Assembly (NCBI RefSeq): GCF_017052465.1
Contig: NZ_JAFHKT010000146.1
Coordinates: 1-64,000 of the forward strand
From: Arthrobacter pascens
Lineage (GTDB): Bacteria; Actinomycetota; Actinomycetes; Actinomycetales; Micrococcaceae
Direction: 5' to 3'
Length of the DNA stretch: 64,000 nt
Shown here: piece after piece, positions 1 through 8,570 of the stretch
Layout of the letters: every line of letters starts with the position of its first letter
How positions within the stretch are numbered: position 1 is the first letter of the stretch
Made by a program: the position numbers and the translations under genes
Notes under the pieces: generated by a model
The model's database searches: none
What the model was told of the DNA's origin: nothing
Seen by the model: only the letters and a program-made list of their open reading frames with translations

Positions 1-99
1 CCCCGGCCCCTGGTGGGCCCCCCCGCCAACCCCCCCGCCCCCTGGTTTTACACCCATTCCCGCGGGGGCCCCCCCCCTTCCCCCCCCAATGTGGGGCCC
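1..99. other. Low-complexity C/G-rich window edge, no gene
   Basis: Long homopolymeric C and G runs, with nothing that resembles coding or regulatory sequence of this genome. The composition differs sharply from everything to the right and looks like unresolved sequence at a contig end. Open frames across it are chance products of the composition. Confidence 0.6.
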
Positions 100-219
100 C
101 CGCCGTCGTACTCGGCGCGAACGGACACTTAAGCCCCGGGGGCTTAAGTGTCCGTTCGCGCCGAGTACGACGGCGGCTCCGCACCTTTCGTGGGAAAGGT
201 GCGGAGCCGCCGTCGTACT
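100..219. repeat. Nested perfect fold-back palindromes next to the edge
   Basis: Bases 100-137 are the exact reverse complement of 139-176 (38-bp arms, one-base loop). Bases 164-189 are the exact reverse complement of 194-219 (26-bp arms, GTGG loop). The segment 164-176 therefore takes part in both palindromes. The inner part carries the GCGCGAACGG / CCGTTCGCGC ends seen in the intergenic palindromes at 5014, 51912 and 57696, so a real element may lie underneath. Perfect arms with almost no loop, next to low-complexity sequence, are typical of template-switch or assembly artefacts. Confidence 0.65.
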
Positions 220-274
220 TCGTGGAAATCCCTGGGGACGTGGTCTAGGCCGGTGGGCCCACGCTGCCGAGGGG

Positions 275-300
275 CCCCAATCGAGCTTGCGAGATTGGGG
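275..300 (-). terminator. Hairpin downstream of pckG
   Basis: CCCCAATC (275-282) pairs with GATTGGGG (293-300) across a 10-nt loop. It begins about a dozen bases past the pckG stop codon. There is no T-tract, so it is only a candidate terminator. Confidence 0.4.
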
Positions 301-312
301 AGGCAGTGGGGA

Positions 313-2139
313 CTAGGCCAGGCGGGCCTTCAGGCCCTCAAGTTCCTGCTGGAGGGCCTCCGGCAGCGAGCTGCCGAAGTTGGCGAACCATTCCTCGATG
401 GATGCCAGCTCGGTCTTCCACTCTTCAGGGTCGACGCGCACGGCCTCCTCCACCTGGGCCGGGGTCATGTCCAGGCCCTTGAGGTCGATGGATTCGCCGG
501 TCGGCACGAAGCCGATCGGGGTTTCAACGGCATCAGCCTTGCCTTCGAGGCGTTCGATGGCCCACTTGAGGACGCGTGAGTTGTCCCCGAAGCCCGGCCA
601 GGCGAAGCCGCCCTCGGCAGTGCGGCGGAACCAGTTCACCAGGAAGATCTTGGGCAGGCGCTCCGGGTTGGCCTTGGCGGAGAGGTTCACCCAGTGGTTC
701 AGGTAATCACCTGCGTCGTAGCCGATGAAAGGGAGCATGGCCATCGGGTCGCGGCGTACAACGCCAACCGCGCCGGCGGCTGCAGCCGTGGTTTCCGAGG
801 AGAGCGTGGCTCCCATGAAGATGCCGTTGGACCAGTCGCGGGACTGGGTGACCAGCGGGATGGTGGTCTTGCGGCGGCCGCCGAAGAGGATGGCGGAGAG
901 CTCCACACCGTTGGGGCTGTGGTATTCCTCGGCGAGCATGTCGATCTGGTCGATCGGCGTGCAGAAGCGGGAGTTCGGGTGGGCAGCAGGCTTGTCCGAG
1001 TCCGAAGTCCAGGAGTTGCCCTGCCAGTCGGTGAGGTGCGCAGGCACTTCCTCCGTCATGCCTTCCCACCAGACGCCGCCGTCGTCGGTCAGTGCGACGT
1101 TGGTGAAGATGCTGTTGCCCTTGGCGATGGCTCGCATGGCGTTGGGGTTGGTGCCCCAGCCGGTGCCCGGAGCGACGCCGAACAGGCCAGCCTCGGGGTT
1201 GACGGCGCGGAGCTCGCCCTCCTTGCCGAAGCGCATCCAGGTGATGTCGTCCCCGAGGGTCTCCACCTTCCAGCCTTCGATGGTCGGGTCCAGCAGGGCA
1301 AGGTTGGTCTTGCCGCAGGCGGACGGGAAGGCCGCGGAGACGTAGTACGTCTTCTTCTCCGGCGAAGTCAGCTTGAGAATCAGCATGTGCTCGGCCAGCC
1401 AGCCCTCGTCGTGTGCCATGACGGAGGCAATGCGCAGGGCGTAGCACTTCTTGCCCAGCAGGGCGTTTCCGCCGTAACCCGAACCGAACGACCAGATGGA
1501 GCGCTCCTCGGGGAAGTGCACGATCCACTTGTCGGGGTTGCACGGCCAGGGAACGTCAGCCTGGCCAGCCTCCAGCGGAGCGCCGAGGGAGTGCAGTGCC
1601 GGAACGAAGAACGCGTTGGTCTCGGTGATCCGGTTCAGTACGTCCGTGCCGATGCGGGCCATGATGCGCATCGACGCCACAACGTAGGCGCTGTCCGTGA
1701 TCTCCACGCCGAACTTGGGATCCTCGGCGTCAAGGTGTCCCATGACGAACGGGATGACGTACATGGTGCGGCCGCGCATGGAGCCGGCGAACAGACCGCG
1801 CAGCTTCTCCTTCATCTCGGCCGGGGCCATCCAGTTGTTGGTGAAGCCGGCGTCATGCTCCTTTTCGGAGCAGATGAAGGTCTGCTCTTCAACGCGGGCC
1901 ACGTCGGCGGGGTCAGAAAAGGCCGCGAAGGAGTTGGGGAACAGGTCCTGGTTGAGCCGCTTCAGCGTGCCCGCGGCGACGAGTTCGTCGGTCAGGCGGG
2001 TGTTCTCTTCCTCAGAGCCGTCGACCCAATGAATCCGGTCCGGCTGGGTCAGCCCAGCGACCTCTTCAACCCATGCCAGCAGGCCGGCATGTGTGGTGGG
2101 TGCTTCCTCAATCAGAGGCAGTCGCGCCAGATGGCCCAT
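313..2139 (-). CDS. pckG: Phosphoenolpyruvate carboxykinase (GTP)
   Basis: Catalyses oxaloacetate + GTP to phosphoenolpyruvate + CO2 + GDP, the entry step of gluconeogenesis, in the cytoplasm. The 608-residue length is normal for the GTP-dependent family. The kinase-1 P-loop FPSACGKTN is at about residues 271-279, and the substrate region [12 protein letters not shown] at about 221-232. The start codon follows AGAAGGGA with good spacing. It is monocistronic, with a hairpin after the stop. A CRP-type dyad lies about 150 bp upstream of the start. The counter-acting anaplerotic enzyme ppc is in the same window at 53.8 kb. Identification is near certain. Confidence 0.97.
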   Translation of the reverse strand: MGHLARLPLIEEAPTTHAGLLAWVEEVAGLTQPDRIHWVDGSEEENTRLTDELVAAGTLKRLNQDLFPNSFAAFSDPADVARVEEQTFICSEKEHDAGFTNNWMAPAEMKEKLRGLFAGSMRGRTMYVIPFVMGHLDAEDPKFGVEITDSAYVVASMRIMARIGTDVLNRITETNAFFVPALHSLGAPLEAGQADVPWPCNPDKWIVHFPEERSIWSFGSGYGGNALLGKKCYALRIASVMAHDEGWLAEHMLILKLTSPEKKTYYVSAAFPSACGKTNLALLDPTIEGWKVETLGDDITWMRFGKEGELRAVNPEAGLFGVAPGTGWGTNPNAMRAIAKGNSIFTNVALTDDGGVWWEGMTEEVPAHLTDWQGNSWTSDSDKPAAHPNSRFCTPIDQIDMLAEEYHSPNGVELSAILFGGRRKTTIPLVTQSRDWSNGIFMGATLSSETTAAAAGAVGVVRRDPMAMLPFIGYDAGDYLNHWVNLSAKANPERLPKIFLVNWFRRTAEGGFAWPGFGDNSRVLKWAIERLEGKADAVETPIGFVPTGESIDLKGLDMTPAQVEEAVRVDPEEWKTELASIEEWFANFGSSLPEALQQELEGLKARLA

Positions 2140-2288
2140 TTCGGTTCCCTTCTTCGGGTTCAGTGGTGTGTCCTAAATGCTATTTCCGATCATCTAGTCC
2201 ATTTCCTCGTCAGACATCAGACGTCCGGGCCGCAGAGAGAGGAAAACCCCGGAAAATCAAGGGTGCTGGATTGAGAATTTGCTAAATT

Positions 2289-2316
2289 CGTGACGAAGGT
2301 CACATAGACCGGTCTA
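2289..2316. promoter_or_regulatory. CRP/GlxR-like site followed by a 12-bp palindrome
   Basis: Bases 2289-2304 read CGTGACGAAGGTCACA, one mismatch from the CRP-family consensus TGTGA-N6-TCACA. Immediately after it, 2305-2316 read TAGACCGGTCTA, a perfect palindrome. The pair lies between the divergent pckG (start 2139) and tRNA-Arg (start 2419). By position and by the known carbon control of pck genes, pckG is the more likely target. Confidence 0.45.
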
Positions 2317-2418
2317 GTAGTGCATATTACACACCGCTCGATTTGGAACTACGGGCGTCCTCGCGTAAAGTTATTCGAGGTTCGGGGCGAGCGGAAAGTT
2401 CGCCAGGGACCGGAAGAT

Positions 2419-2492
<74 letters not shown>

Positions 2493-2497
2493 CAGAA

Positions 2498-2532
2498 AGA
2501 AGATCCGCACCGGAATCCGGTGCGGATCTTCT
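2498..2532 (+). terminator. Strong hairpin after tRNA-Arg
   Basis: Perfect 17-bp arms, 2498-2514 and 2516-2532, followed by GCTTT. A standard position for a tRNA transcription terminator. Confidence 0.7.
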
Positions 2533-2620
2533 GCTTTAAGCCTTGGTTGACGCCGGCGTTATTGACGCGCCTGACGCTGCGGCGATCGGGCGGTGGTGCC
2601 GCCGCGTGCGGCACCGCGCC

Positions 2621-3349
2621 TTACTCCCCCACGGCCTCCCGGATGCGCCGGCGGATGCCGTCGAAGTGGCGGGTCAGCTGTTCGGAAGCCCCGGCCTTGT
2701 CACCGGCAGCGACGGCCGTGAAGATGTTGCGGTGCAGAGCCGCCAGGGCAACGAGGTCCTCGCCGTCGGGCCCGATCTCCGAGTGGATCTTGCGGTACAC
2801 CCTCCAGAAGACGCCCAGCAGGTTGAGCAGCAGCTCATTGTTCAGGGGCGCAAAGAGCCTGCTGTGGAAATCAGAGGCGGCTTCCATGAAGGCCTCCCCG
2901 GACGCTGCCAGTTCCTCCATCCGGACAACGGCCGCTTCGATGGCGGCAAGCTCCTCCGCGGTCATGACGTCCATCGCGCTTCCGATAAGCCCGGATTCCA
3001 GGGCCTGGCGCACGTCCACTAGCTGCAGCGCTTCGAGGCCATGGTGCCGCAGCGACAGCCTGCCGCGGAAGATGAGCCCGTCTGCAAGCGCCTCGAAGTT
3101 GCTGGGCGCCACGAACATGCCGAAGCCGTGGCGGATCTCAATGACCCCGAGGGCCTGCAGCACTTTGAGCGATTCCCGGAGGGTGTTCCGCCCTACGCCC
3201 AGGGCAACGCACAGCTCGTTCTCGGTGGGCAGGGCATCCCCGGCTTCGAGTTCGCGCTCCAGGATGAGTTCCATGATGTCCGACTGAAGCGCACGGAGGC
3301 GGGCCTGGGCGCTGAACCGCGCGGGCGGCACCATGTTGGCGGGCGGCAT
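2621..3349 (-). CDS. GntR-family (FCD/FadR-type) transcriptional regulator
   Basis: The protein has an N-terminal winged helix (about residues 15-75, ending in the wing RHGFGMFV after the recognition segment GRNTLRESL). An all-helical FCD effector domain, probably metal- and carboxylate-binding, occupies about 85-230. I chose ATG at 3349 because AAGGAG lies just upstream; a start at 3394 would add 15 residues without a ribosome site. It stands alone between tRNA-Arg and a flavoprotein gene, so its target is not obvious. FCD regulators usually respond to organic acids or sugar acids. The palindrome TAGACCGGTCTA at 2305 is a nearby candidate site, by proximity only. Confidence 0.88.
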   Translation of the reverse strand: MPPANMVPPARFSAQARLRALQSDIMELILERELEAGDALPTENELCVALGVGRNTLRESLKVLQALGVIEIRHGFGMFVAPSNFEALADGLIFRGRLSLRHHGLEALQLVDVRQALESGLIGSAMDVMTAEELAAIEAAVVRMEELAASGEAFMEAASDFHSRLFAPLNNELLLNLLGVFWRVYRKIHSEIGPDGEDLVALAALHRNIFTAVAAGDKAGASEQLTRHFDGIRRRIREAVGE

Positions 3350-3528
3350 TGGAACTCCTTTGCGAGGCTGTTTCCACCGTATCGGATGTCCCATGTCCTC
3401 CGGACGGGATGCCTCCCATTATTACGCCGGAGGCCGGCACGCGTGGGGCGCGGCGCCGGCACGACACCGGGCCCGGTGGGCCACGCCCGTCCCGCCGTGC
3501 AGGCCGGAGGCGGGCGTAGGCTGTTGCC

Positions 3529-4989
3529 ATGACGCCACATGCTGTTGAGCGGGAAGTTGATGTCGTTGTGATCGGTGCCGGCGCCGCCGGGGAAAACGTT
3601 GCGGACCGGGTGGTGCAGGGCGGCCTCACCGCAGTGCTGGTGGAGGCCGAACTGGTGGGCGGTGAATGCTCTTACTGGGCCTGCATGCCGTCCAAGGCCC
3701 TGCTCCGGCCAGGCACGGCCCTGCACGGCGCACAGTCTGTCCCCGGAGCCAGCGAGGCGGTCACCCGCACCCTGGATGCCGCGGCCGTCCTCCAGCGCCG
3801 CGACTCCTTTACCTCGCACTGGCAGGACGACAGCCAGGTGGAATGGGTGGACGGCGCCGGCATCGAGCTGCTCCGCGGCACGGGCCGGATCACGGGCCCG
3901 CGGACCGTCGAAGTAGCCGGCCTCGACGGCAACCCCTACCAACTCACGGCGCGTCACGCCGTCGTACTCGCCAACGGATCGACGCCGATCACGCCGCCCG
4001 TCGAGGGGCTTTCCGGGATCCGGTACTGGGGGACGCGCGAGGCAACGTCGGCAAAGGAGGTGCCGGAGCGCCTGGCCGTCCTGGGAGGAGGGGTGGCCGG
4101 GACGGAGCTTGCCCAGGCCTTTGCCCGGCTCGGATCAGCCGTCATGCTGATTGCCCGCAGGGGCCTGTTGGGGAACTTCCCGGAAGAGGCCGCCAAGCTG
4201 GTGGAGGCAGGACTCCGCGCCGACGGCGTGGAACTCCGCCTCAACACGACAACCCGCAGCGTCCGCCAGGACGACGACGCCGCGTTCACCCTGACGTTCG
4301 GGGACGGCGACACCCGCTCCGTGGACCGGCTGCTCGTGGCTACCGGGCGCCGTCCCGCACTGGAGGGACTCGGCCTGGAAAGCGTGGGGCTTGCCGCCCG
4401 CGACGGAAAGCCAATGACGCTGAGCACCGACTCCACAGGACTGGTCAGCGGAGCTGCCGGAACGGACGACGGACCCTGGCTGTACGCCATCGGCGACGCG
4501 GCGGGCAAGGCCTTCCTCACCCATCAGGGCAAATATGAGGCGCGGGCCACCGGTGCCGCAATCGCCGCCCGGGCCAAGGGCGAACTGCAGGGCGCGCCCG
4601 AGGCCTGGAGCCGCTATGCGCAGACCGCCGATGAGCATGCCATTCCCAACGTCGTGTTCACTGATCCCGAGGTGGCGAATGTCGGCCGTTCGGTGGAGCA
4701 GGCGAGGAAGGACGGCTACAGCGTGTCGTCCGTGGAGCTGCCCATCTCCGTGGCCGGCTCATCCCTTCATGCTGAGAATTACGAGGGCTGGGCGCAGCTC
4801 GTGATCGACGAGGACCGTCGTGTGCTGCTCGGCGCCACGTTTGCCGGTCCCGACGTCGCCGAGTTGCTGCACGCGGCGACCGTCGCCGTCGTCGGCGAAG
4901 TCCCGCTCGACCGGCTCTGGCACGCCGTCCCCTCGTACCCCACGATCAGCGAAGTCTGGCTGCGGCTCCTGGAGAAGTACGGCCTCTGA
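3529..4989 (+). CDS. Class I pyridine nucleotide-disulfide oxidoreductase
   Basis: A FAD- and NAD(P)H-binding flavoprotein of the dihydrolipoamide dehydrogenase / mercuric reductase family, 486 residues. The FAD Rossmann motif GAGAAG is near residues 16-21, and the redox-active pair Cys47/Cys52 lies in GGECSYWACMPSK. The NAD(P) motif GGGVAGTELAQ is near 187, and a C-terminal dimerisation domain starts near 360. No HMA domain or C-terminal Cys pair of MerA is present, and there is no neighbouring 2-oxoacid dehydrogenase, so the substrate is unknown. The start has only a distant GGAGG. The gene ends 24 bp before a 63-bp palindrome. Confidence 0.88.
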   Translation: MTPHAVEREVDVVVIGAGAAGENVADRVVQGGLTAVLVEAELVGGECSYWACMPSKALLRPGTALHGAQSVPGASEAVTRTLDAAAVLQRRDSFTSHWQDDSQVEWVDGAGIELLRGTGRITGPRTVEVAGLDGNPYQLTARHAVVLANGSTPITPPVEGLSGIRYWGTREATSAKEVPERLAVLGGGVAGTELAQAFARLGSAVMLIARRGLLGNFPEEAAKLVEAGLRADGVELRLNTTTRSVRQDDDAAFTLTFGDGDTRSVDRLLVATGRRPALEGLGLESVGLAARDGKPMTLSTDSTGLVSGAAGTDDGPWLYAIGDAAGKAFLTHQGKYEARATGAAIAARAKGELQGAPEAWSRYAQTADEHAIPNVVFTDPEVANVGRSVEQARKDGYSVSSVELPISVAGSSLHAENYEGWAQLVIDEDRRVLLGATFAGPDVAELLHAATVAVVGEVPLDRLWHAVPSYPTISEVWLRLLEKYGL

Positions 4990-5013
4990 CGCCCGGCCGA
5001 CGTTCTCTTGGCA

Positions 5014-5076
5014 GCGCGAACTGGCAGCAAATGCCCTCAAGTGCGAGTTTTGAGGGCATTTGCTGCCAGTTCGCGC
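5014..5076. repeat. Intergenic palindromic element, GCGCGAAC family, copy 1
   Basis: Perfect 27-bp arms (5014-5040 and 5050-5076) around a 9-nt loop. The outer ends read GCGCGAACTGGCAG and its complement. Related elements with the same ends lie at 51912-51979 and 57696-57760. It sits between the flavoprotein gene and the TetR-controlled operon, where it could act as a bidirectional terminator or be a small mobile repeat. Confidence 0.8.
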
Positions 5077-5097
5077 ATGACGGATCGATCAATCTAT

Positions 5098-5126
5098 TTG
5101 AACTGACTGGTCAGTTCAGTTAACCT
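5098..5126 (+). promoter_or_regulatory. Promoter with embedded TetR-type operator
   Basis: TTGAAC (5098-5103) and TAACCT (5121-5126) are spaced by exactly 17 bp and resemble -35 and -10 boxes. TGAACTGACTGGTCAGTTCA (5099-5118) is a perfect dyad of 9-bp arms with a 2-bp centre that fills the spacer. A bound dimer would block RNA polymerase. The last gene of the operon encodes a TetR regulator, which makes autoregulation likely. Confidence 0.65.
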
Positions 5127-5158
5127 TGGAAGCAGACGATCCCTGCGAAAGGCTTTCC

Positions 5159-5872
5159 TTGCTCTCGGCACAACAGCTTCATGTGAACGGGCGGCGGCAC
5201 TCGCTGCTCCCGCCCACCTCACTGCAGGCCACCCGCGGCGAACTCCTGCTCGTGACCGGGGGCCGCCAGGACCAGCGCACCGCATTGGCGCTCACCCTGA
5301 GCGGCCGGATGAAACCGGACGCCGGAACGCTGAGCTGGGACGGTAACCCCAGGACAAGGCACCTTCGCCTCGCCAGCGCCGTGGTGGACGCCCCCGGCGT
5401 CAACGATCCCGAGCAGCACCTGAGCGTGCGCGATCTCGTCACGGAGGACCTGTCCCTCGTGCCGCGCCGCTACCGGGGAGCACTCCGCAGCATGCCCTGG
5501 CTGAAAATCAACAGCTTCGGGGACATCGCCGGGATGTGGACGGAACAGCTCCCGGCCCGCCGCCGCACGGAGCTCCTCACGGCACTCGCCCTCGCGAACC
5601 CCCGCACCGATCTCCTGGTCCTGGACTCGCCGGACCGGCACAGTGCCGACACCGCTGACTGGCTGCCCAGGCTGGAAGCCCTGGCGCACGACGGCGGCAG
5701 GCCGCTCGCCGTCGTCGCCGCCGTCAGCGCCCTCCCGGACAACTGGGCGGGACCGACGGCGGCGATCGGCAATGCGGTGCCGCATGAGGCCGCCGGACCC
5801 GCAGGCAGCCTCCCGCAAGAAGAATCCGACGATGAACCGGAAGAACAACCCGAAACCGAGGACGCCAAGTGA
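5159..5872 (+). CDS. Degenerate ABC-type ATPase subunit
   Basis: Has the fold order of an ABC ATPase but lacks the catalytic motifs. The Walker A position reads GGRQDQRT in place of GxxGxGKT, so the lysine is arginine and two glycines are lost. The LSGGQ position reads LPARRR. Walker B reads LLVLDSPD, with serine where the catalytic glutamate should be. The C-terminal 25 residues are acidic and Pro/Glu-rich. The frame is open from TTG at 5126, but that codon lies in the predicted -10 box. TTG at 5159 follows GAAAGG by six bases and fits a transcript starting near 5132. The stop overlaps the GTG of the next gene. It probably partners the YhgE protein. Confidence 0.7.
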   Translation: MLSAQQLHVNGRRHSLLPPTSLQATRGELLLVTGGRQDQRTALALTLSGRMKPDAGTLSWDGNPRTRHLRLASAVVDAPGVNDPEQHLSVRDLVTEDLSLVPRRYRGALRSMPWLKINSFGDIAGMWTEQLPARRRTELLTALALANPRTDLLVLDSPDRHSADTADWLPRLEALAHDGGRPLAVVAAVSALPDNWAGPTAAIGNAVPHEAAGPAGSLPQEESDDEPEEQPETEDAK

Positions 5873-7905
5873 CTGTGCTCCGGCTGGCCGGCTCTGAACT
5901 CAAGCGGATGACCGGCGGGCTGCTGCCCAAGCTGACCATCCTGGCCCTGGCCCTGGTGCCGCTGCTCTACGGCGCCGTGTACCTCTACGCCAACTGGAAT
6001 CCGTACGACAACCTTGACAGGATCGACGCCGCGCTCGTGATGGAGGACGCCGGCGCACCGGCGGGCGACGGGACGCAACTGCGGGCGGGCCAGAAGGTGG
6101 CAGAAAGCCTCATCGAGGACCGCGTGTTCAACTGGCAGCCCGTGGCGTCGGCGGCTGAGGCCGACCAAGGTGTCAGCGACGGAAAGTACGCCTTCGCGCT
6201 GAAGATCCCGGGCGACTTTTCGGCGAGCCTGGCTTCGCCGGGCGACTTCGACACGGCCACCCGGGCCATGCTCAACGTCACCACCAACGATGCCAACAAC
6301 TACCTGCTCAGCACGATCGTGGACAAACTGACCACGGCCGTGCATGACTCCGTCGCCAAGGATGTCGGCGAAGAAACCGCCAACCAGCTCCTCACCGGCT
6401 ACGGGACCATCCATACCCAGATGGTCAAGGCGGCAGACGGTGCGGCCAAACTGGCCGGCGGCGTCACCCGCCTCCGCGACGGCAGCGCCGCGCTGCACCA
6501 CGGCTCCACCCAGCTCGCGGCCGGCGCCGCGGAGCTCTACACCGGCCAGGTCAAACTGCGCGACGGCGCCACTCAGCTCTCCGCCGGAGCCGGCCAGCTG
6601 GGCAGCGGACTGGCACAGCTCGAGGCTAAGACCGCCGGGCTGCCAGCCGATTCGCAGAAGCTCGCCGACGGCGCCGCCCAGGTGGCCGCCGGAAACGCCG
6701 CGCTGAACACCAAAGTCCAGGACACCGTCGCGCAGCTGGACGCCGCGGACAACGGCCTCCGGGACCGGGTCCGGGAATCCAACGCCCGGCTGGTCGCCTC
6801 TGGTGTCCTGACCCAGGAGCAGGCTGCCAAGGTGCTTGCCGAATTTGACGCCGCCTCCGCGTCAGGTCCCGTGACTGGAGCCAAGACGAAGATCCAGGCC
6901 GACGCCGCACAGATCCAACAGCTCGCCGACGGCTCAGCCGCGGTGAGCGCCGGGGCGGCCAAGCTGGCCGCAGCCACTCCGGCCTTGACGGACGCCATCT
7001 CGGCGGCGTCCACCGGTGCCGACCGGCTCTCCGCGGGAGCAACCGCGCTCGCCGCCGGCGGCGAGGCGGCGGTGAGCGGCACAGCCTCGCTGGTGGACGG
7101 CGCCAAAAAACTCGACGACGGCGCGGCGCAGCTGGAAACCGGCGCACATTCCGCAGCGGACGGGTCCACAACGATGGCCGGCGAGCTGGCAAAGGGTGCC
7201 GGCAAGGTGCCCAATCCGGACGGACAACAGAAGGAGAACCTCTCCGGCGTCATTGCCGACCCGGTATCGGTCAGCAACGTCTCGCAGGCGAAGGCGGACT
7301 CCTACGGCGCGGGCCTCGCTCCGTTCTTCCTGTCCCTGGCCCTGTGGATCGGCGTCTTCATGCTGGTCCAGGCCATGCGTCCGGTCACCCAGCGGGCCCT
7401 GGCGTCGAATGCGCCTGCCTGGAAAATCGCGCTCGGCGGCTGGCTGCCGTTCCTGGCGGTATCCGCCGTCCAGGCGAGCCTGCTCGTCCTGGTGGTCAAT
7501 GGGGTGCTGGGGCTGGACCCCGCCCACCCGGTGCTTATGTGGCTGTTCCTGCTGGTCGCGGCCATGGCGTTCAGCGCCATCATCCACGGCGTGGTCGCGC
7601 TGCTCGGTTCACCGGGGAAGCTGGTGGTGCTTGTCCTCCTGGTCCTGCAGCTCGTCTCCTCCGGAGGAACGTTCCCCTGGCAGACCATTCCGCAGCCTTT
7701 GCACCTGGTGCACCAGGCCCTGCCCATGGGCTACGTGGTCAACGGCATGCGGCACTTGGCCTACGGCGCCGACCTCAGTATGATCCCGTCCACCGTTGCG
7801 GGCCTGCTTGGCTACACTTTGCTGGGGATGGCACTCTCGATGCTCGCCGTCCGCAAACACAAGTTCTGGACCCTAAAGACCCTGAAACCGGAGATCGCCG
7901 TATGA
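5869..7905 (+). CDS. YhgE/Pip-family membrane protein (ABC-2-like)
   Basis: 678 residues. One N-terminal membrane helix (about 20-40) is followed by a long extracytoplasmic region (about 45-480) dominated by repeats of the form DGAAQL-x-x-GA-x-x-L, a predicted coiled coil. A block of about five membrane helices follows (about 480-665). This is the architecture of YhgE/Pip phage-infection-type proteins and of ABC-2-like exporters. GTG start, overlapping the upstream stop by 4 bp; its own stop overlaps the next ATG. Some family members take part in export (for example ESAT-6-like substrates), but no substrate can be read from this sequence. Confidence 0.85.
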   Translation: MTVLRLAGSELKRMTGGLLPKLTILALALVPLLYGAVYLYANWNPYDNLDRIDAALVMEDAGAPAGDGTQLRAGQKVAESLIEDRVFNWQPVASAAEADQGVSDGKYAFALKIPGDFSASLASPGDFDTATRAMLNVTTNDANNYLLSTIVDKLTTAVHDSVAKDVGEETANQLLTGYGTIHTQMVKAADGAAKLAGGVTRLRDGSAALHHGSTQLAAGAAELYTGQVKLRDGATQLSAGAGQLGSGLAQLEAKTAGLPADSQKLADGAAQVAAGNAALNTKVQDTVAQLDAADNGLRDRVRESNARLVASGVLTQEQAAKVLAEFDAASASGPVTGAKTKIQADAAQIQQLADGSAAVSAGAAKLAAATPALTDAISAASTGADRLSAGATALAAGGEAAVSGTASLVDGAKKLDDGAAQLETGAHSAADGSTTMAGELAKGAGKVPNPDGQQKENLSGVIADPVSVSNVSQAKADSYGAGLAPFFLSLALWIGVFMLVQAMRPVTQRALASNAPAWKIALGGWLPFLAVSAVQASLLVLVVNGVLGLDPAHPVLMWLFLLVAAMAFSAIIHGVVALLGSPGKLVVLVLLVLQLVSSGGTFPWQTIPQPLHLVHQALPMGYVVNGMRHLAYGADLSMIPSTVAGLLGYTLLGMALSMLAVRKHKFWTLKTLKPEIAV

Positions 7906-8570
7906 GCACGTCGGAAGCGGGTCCGCCGGACGAGCCGCCTGCGGCTCCTGCCGCGGCCAAGAAGCTCCGCCCGGCCCGGACGAATGCCACGAAACAGAAG
8001 CTTTTTGAGGCGTCCATGGAGCTCATCGGCGAACGGGGCGCGGCGGGCGTCACGGTGGATGAGATCGCCGCGGCGGCCGGAGTGTCCAAGGGAACGGTCT
8101 ACTACAACTTCGGCAGCAAATCGGATCTGATCGCCCAGCTGCTGCGGCATGGCGTGGACATCCTGGAAGCACGGCTGCTCAGCGTCACGGGCGCATCGGC
8201 GGACCCGCTCGCCGGAATGGACGCCATGGTCGGACAGGCCATGGACTTCATGGCAGAGTATCCGTCCTTTGCGAGGCTCTGGGTCAGCGAAAACTGGCGC
8301 ACGCCCAGCGAATGGCAGGACACGTTCGCCGAACTGCGGACCCGCCTGCTCGCAGTGATCGGCGCGGCCATCGACGGCGTCGCGGCGAAGTACCCAGTGG
8401 ATGCTTCCATCTCCCGCGGAAGCCTGGAAACGGCGATCTTCGGAGCCTGCTTCGTGGTAGGGCTGGACCGCCAGACATACAACCCCGAGCGGACCCGTGA
8501 CCAAAGTGTTGCAGCCATCATGGCAATCATGCGCGGCTACGTCCTGAAGCAGCCCGATCCTCAGGGATGA
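7902..8570 (+). CDS. TetR-family transcriptional regulator
   Basis: 222 residues, with a helix-turn-helix at about 55-85 (VDEIAAAAGVSKGTVYYNF) after a Pro/Ala-rich N-terminal tail of about 30 residues. The C-terminal ligand domain is divergent, as usual for the family. ATG start, overlapping the stop of the YhgE gene (ATGA). It is co-transcribed with the two transport genes and probably represses them from the operator at 5099-5118. The stop overlaps the ATG of the next gene. Confidence 0.92.
   Translation: MSTSEAGPPDEPPAAPAAAKKLRPARTNATKQKLFEASMELIGERGAAGVTVDEIAAAAGVSKGTVYYNFGSKSDLIAQLLRHGVDILEARLLSVTGASADPLAGMDAMVGQAMDFMAEYPSFARLWVSENWRTPSEWQDTFAELRTRLLAVIGAAIDGVAAKYPVDASISRGSLETAIFGACFVVGLDRQTYNPERTRDQSVAAIMAIMRGYVLKQPDPQG

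Noticed and set aside
694..2274. 526-codon open frame on the plus strand opposite pckG
   Set aside because: Shadow of pckG: no family resemblance, His/Arg/Gly-rich composition typical of antisense frames in high-GC DNA.
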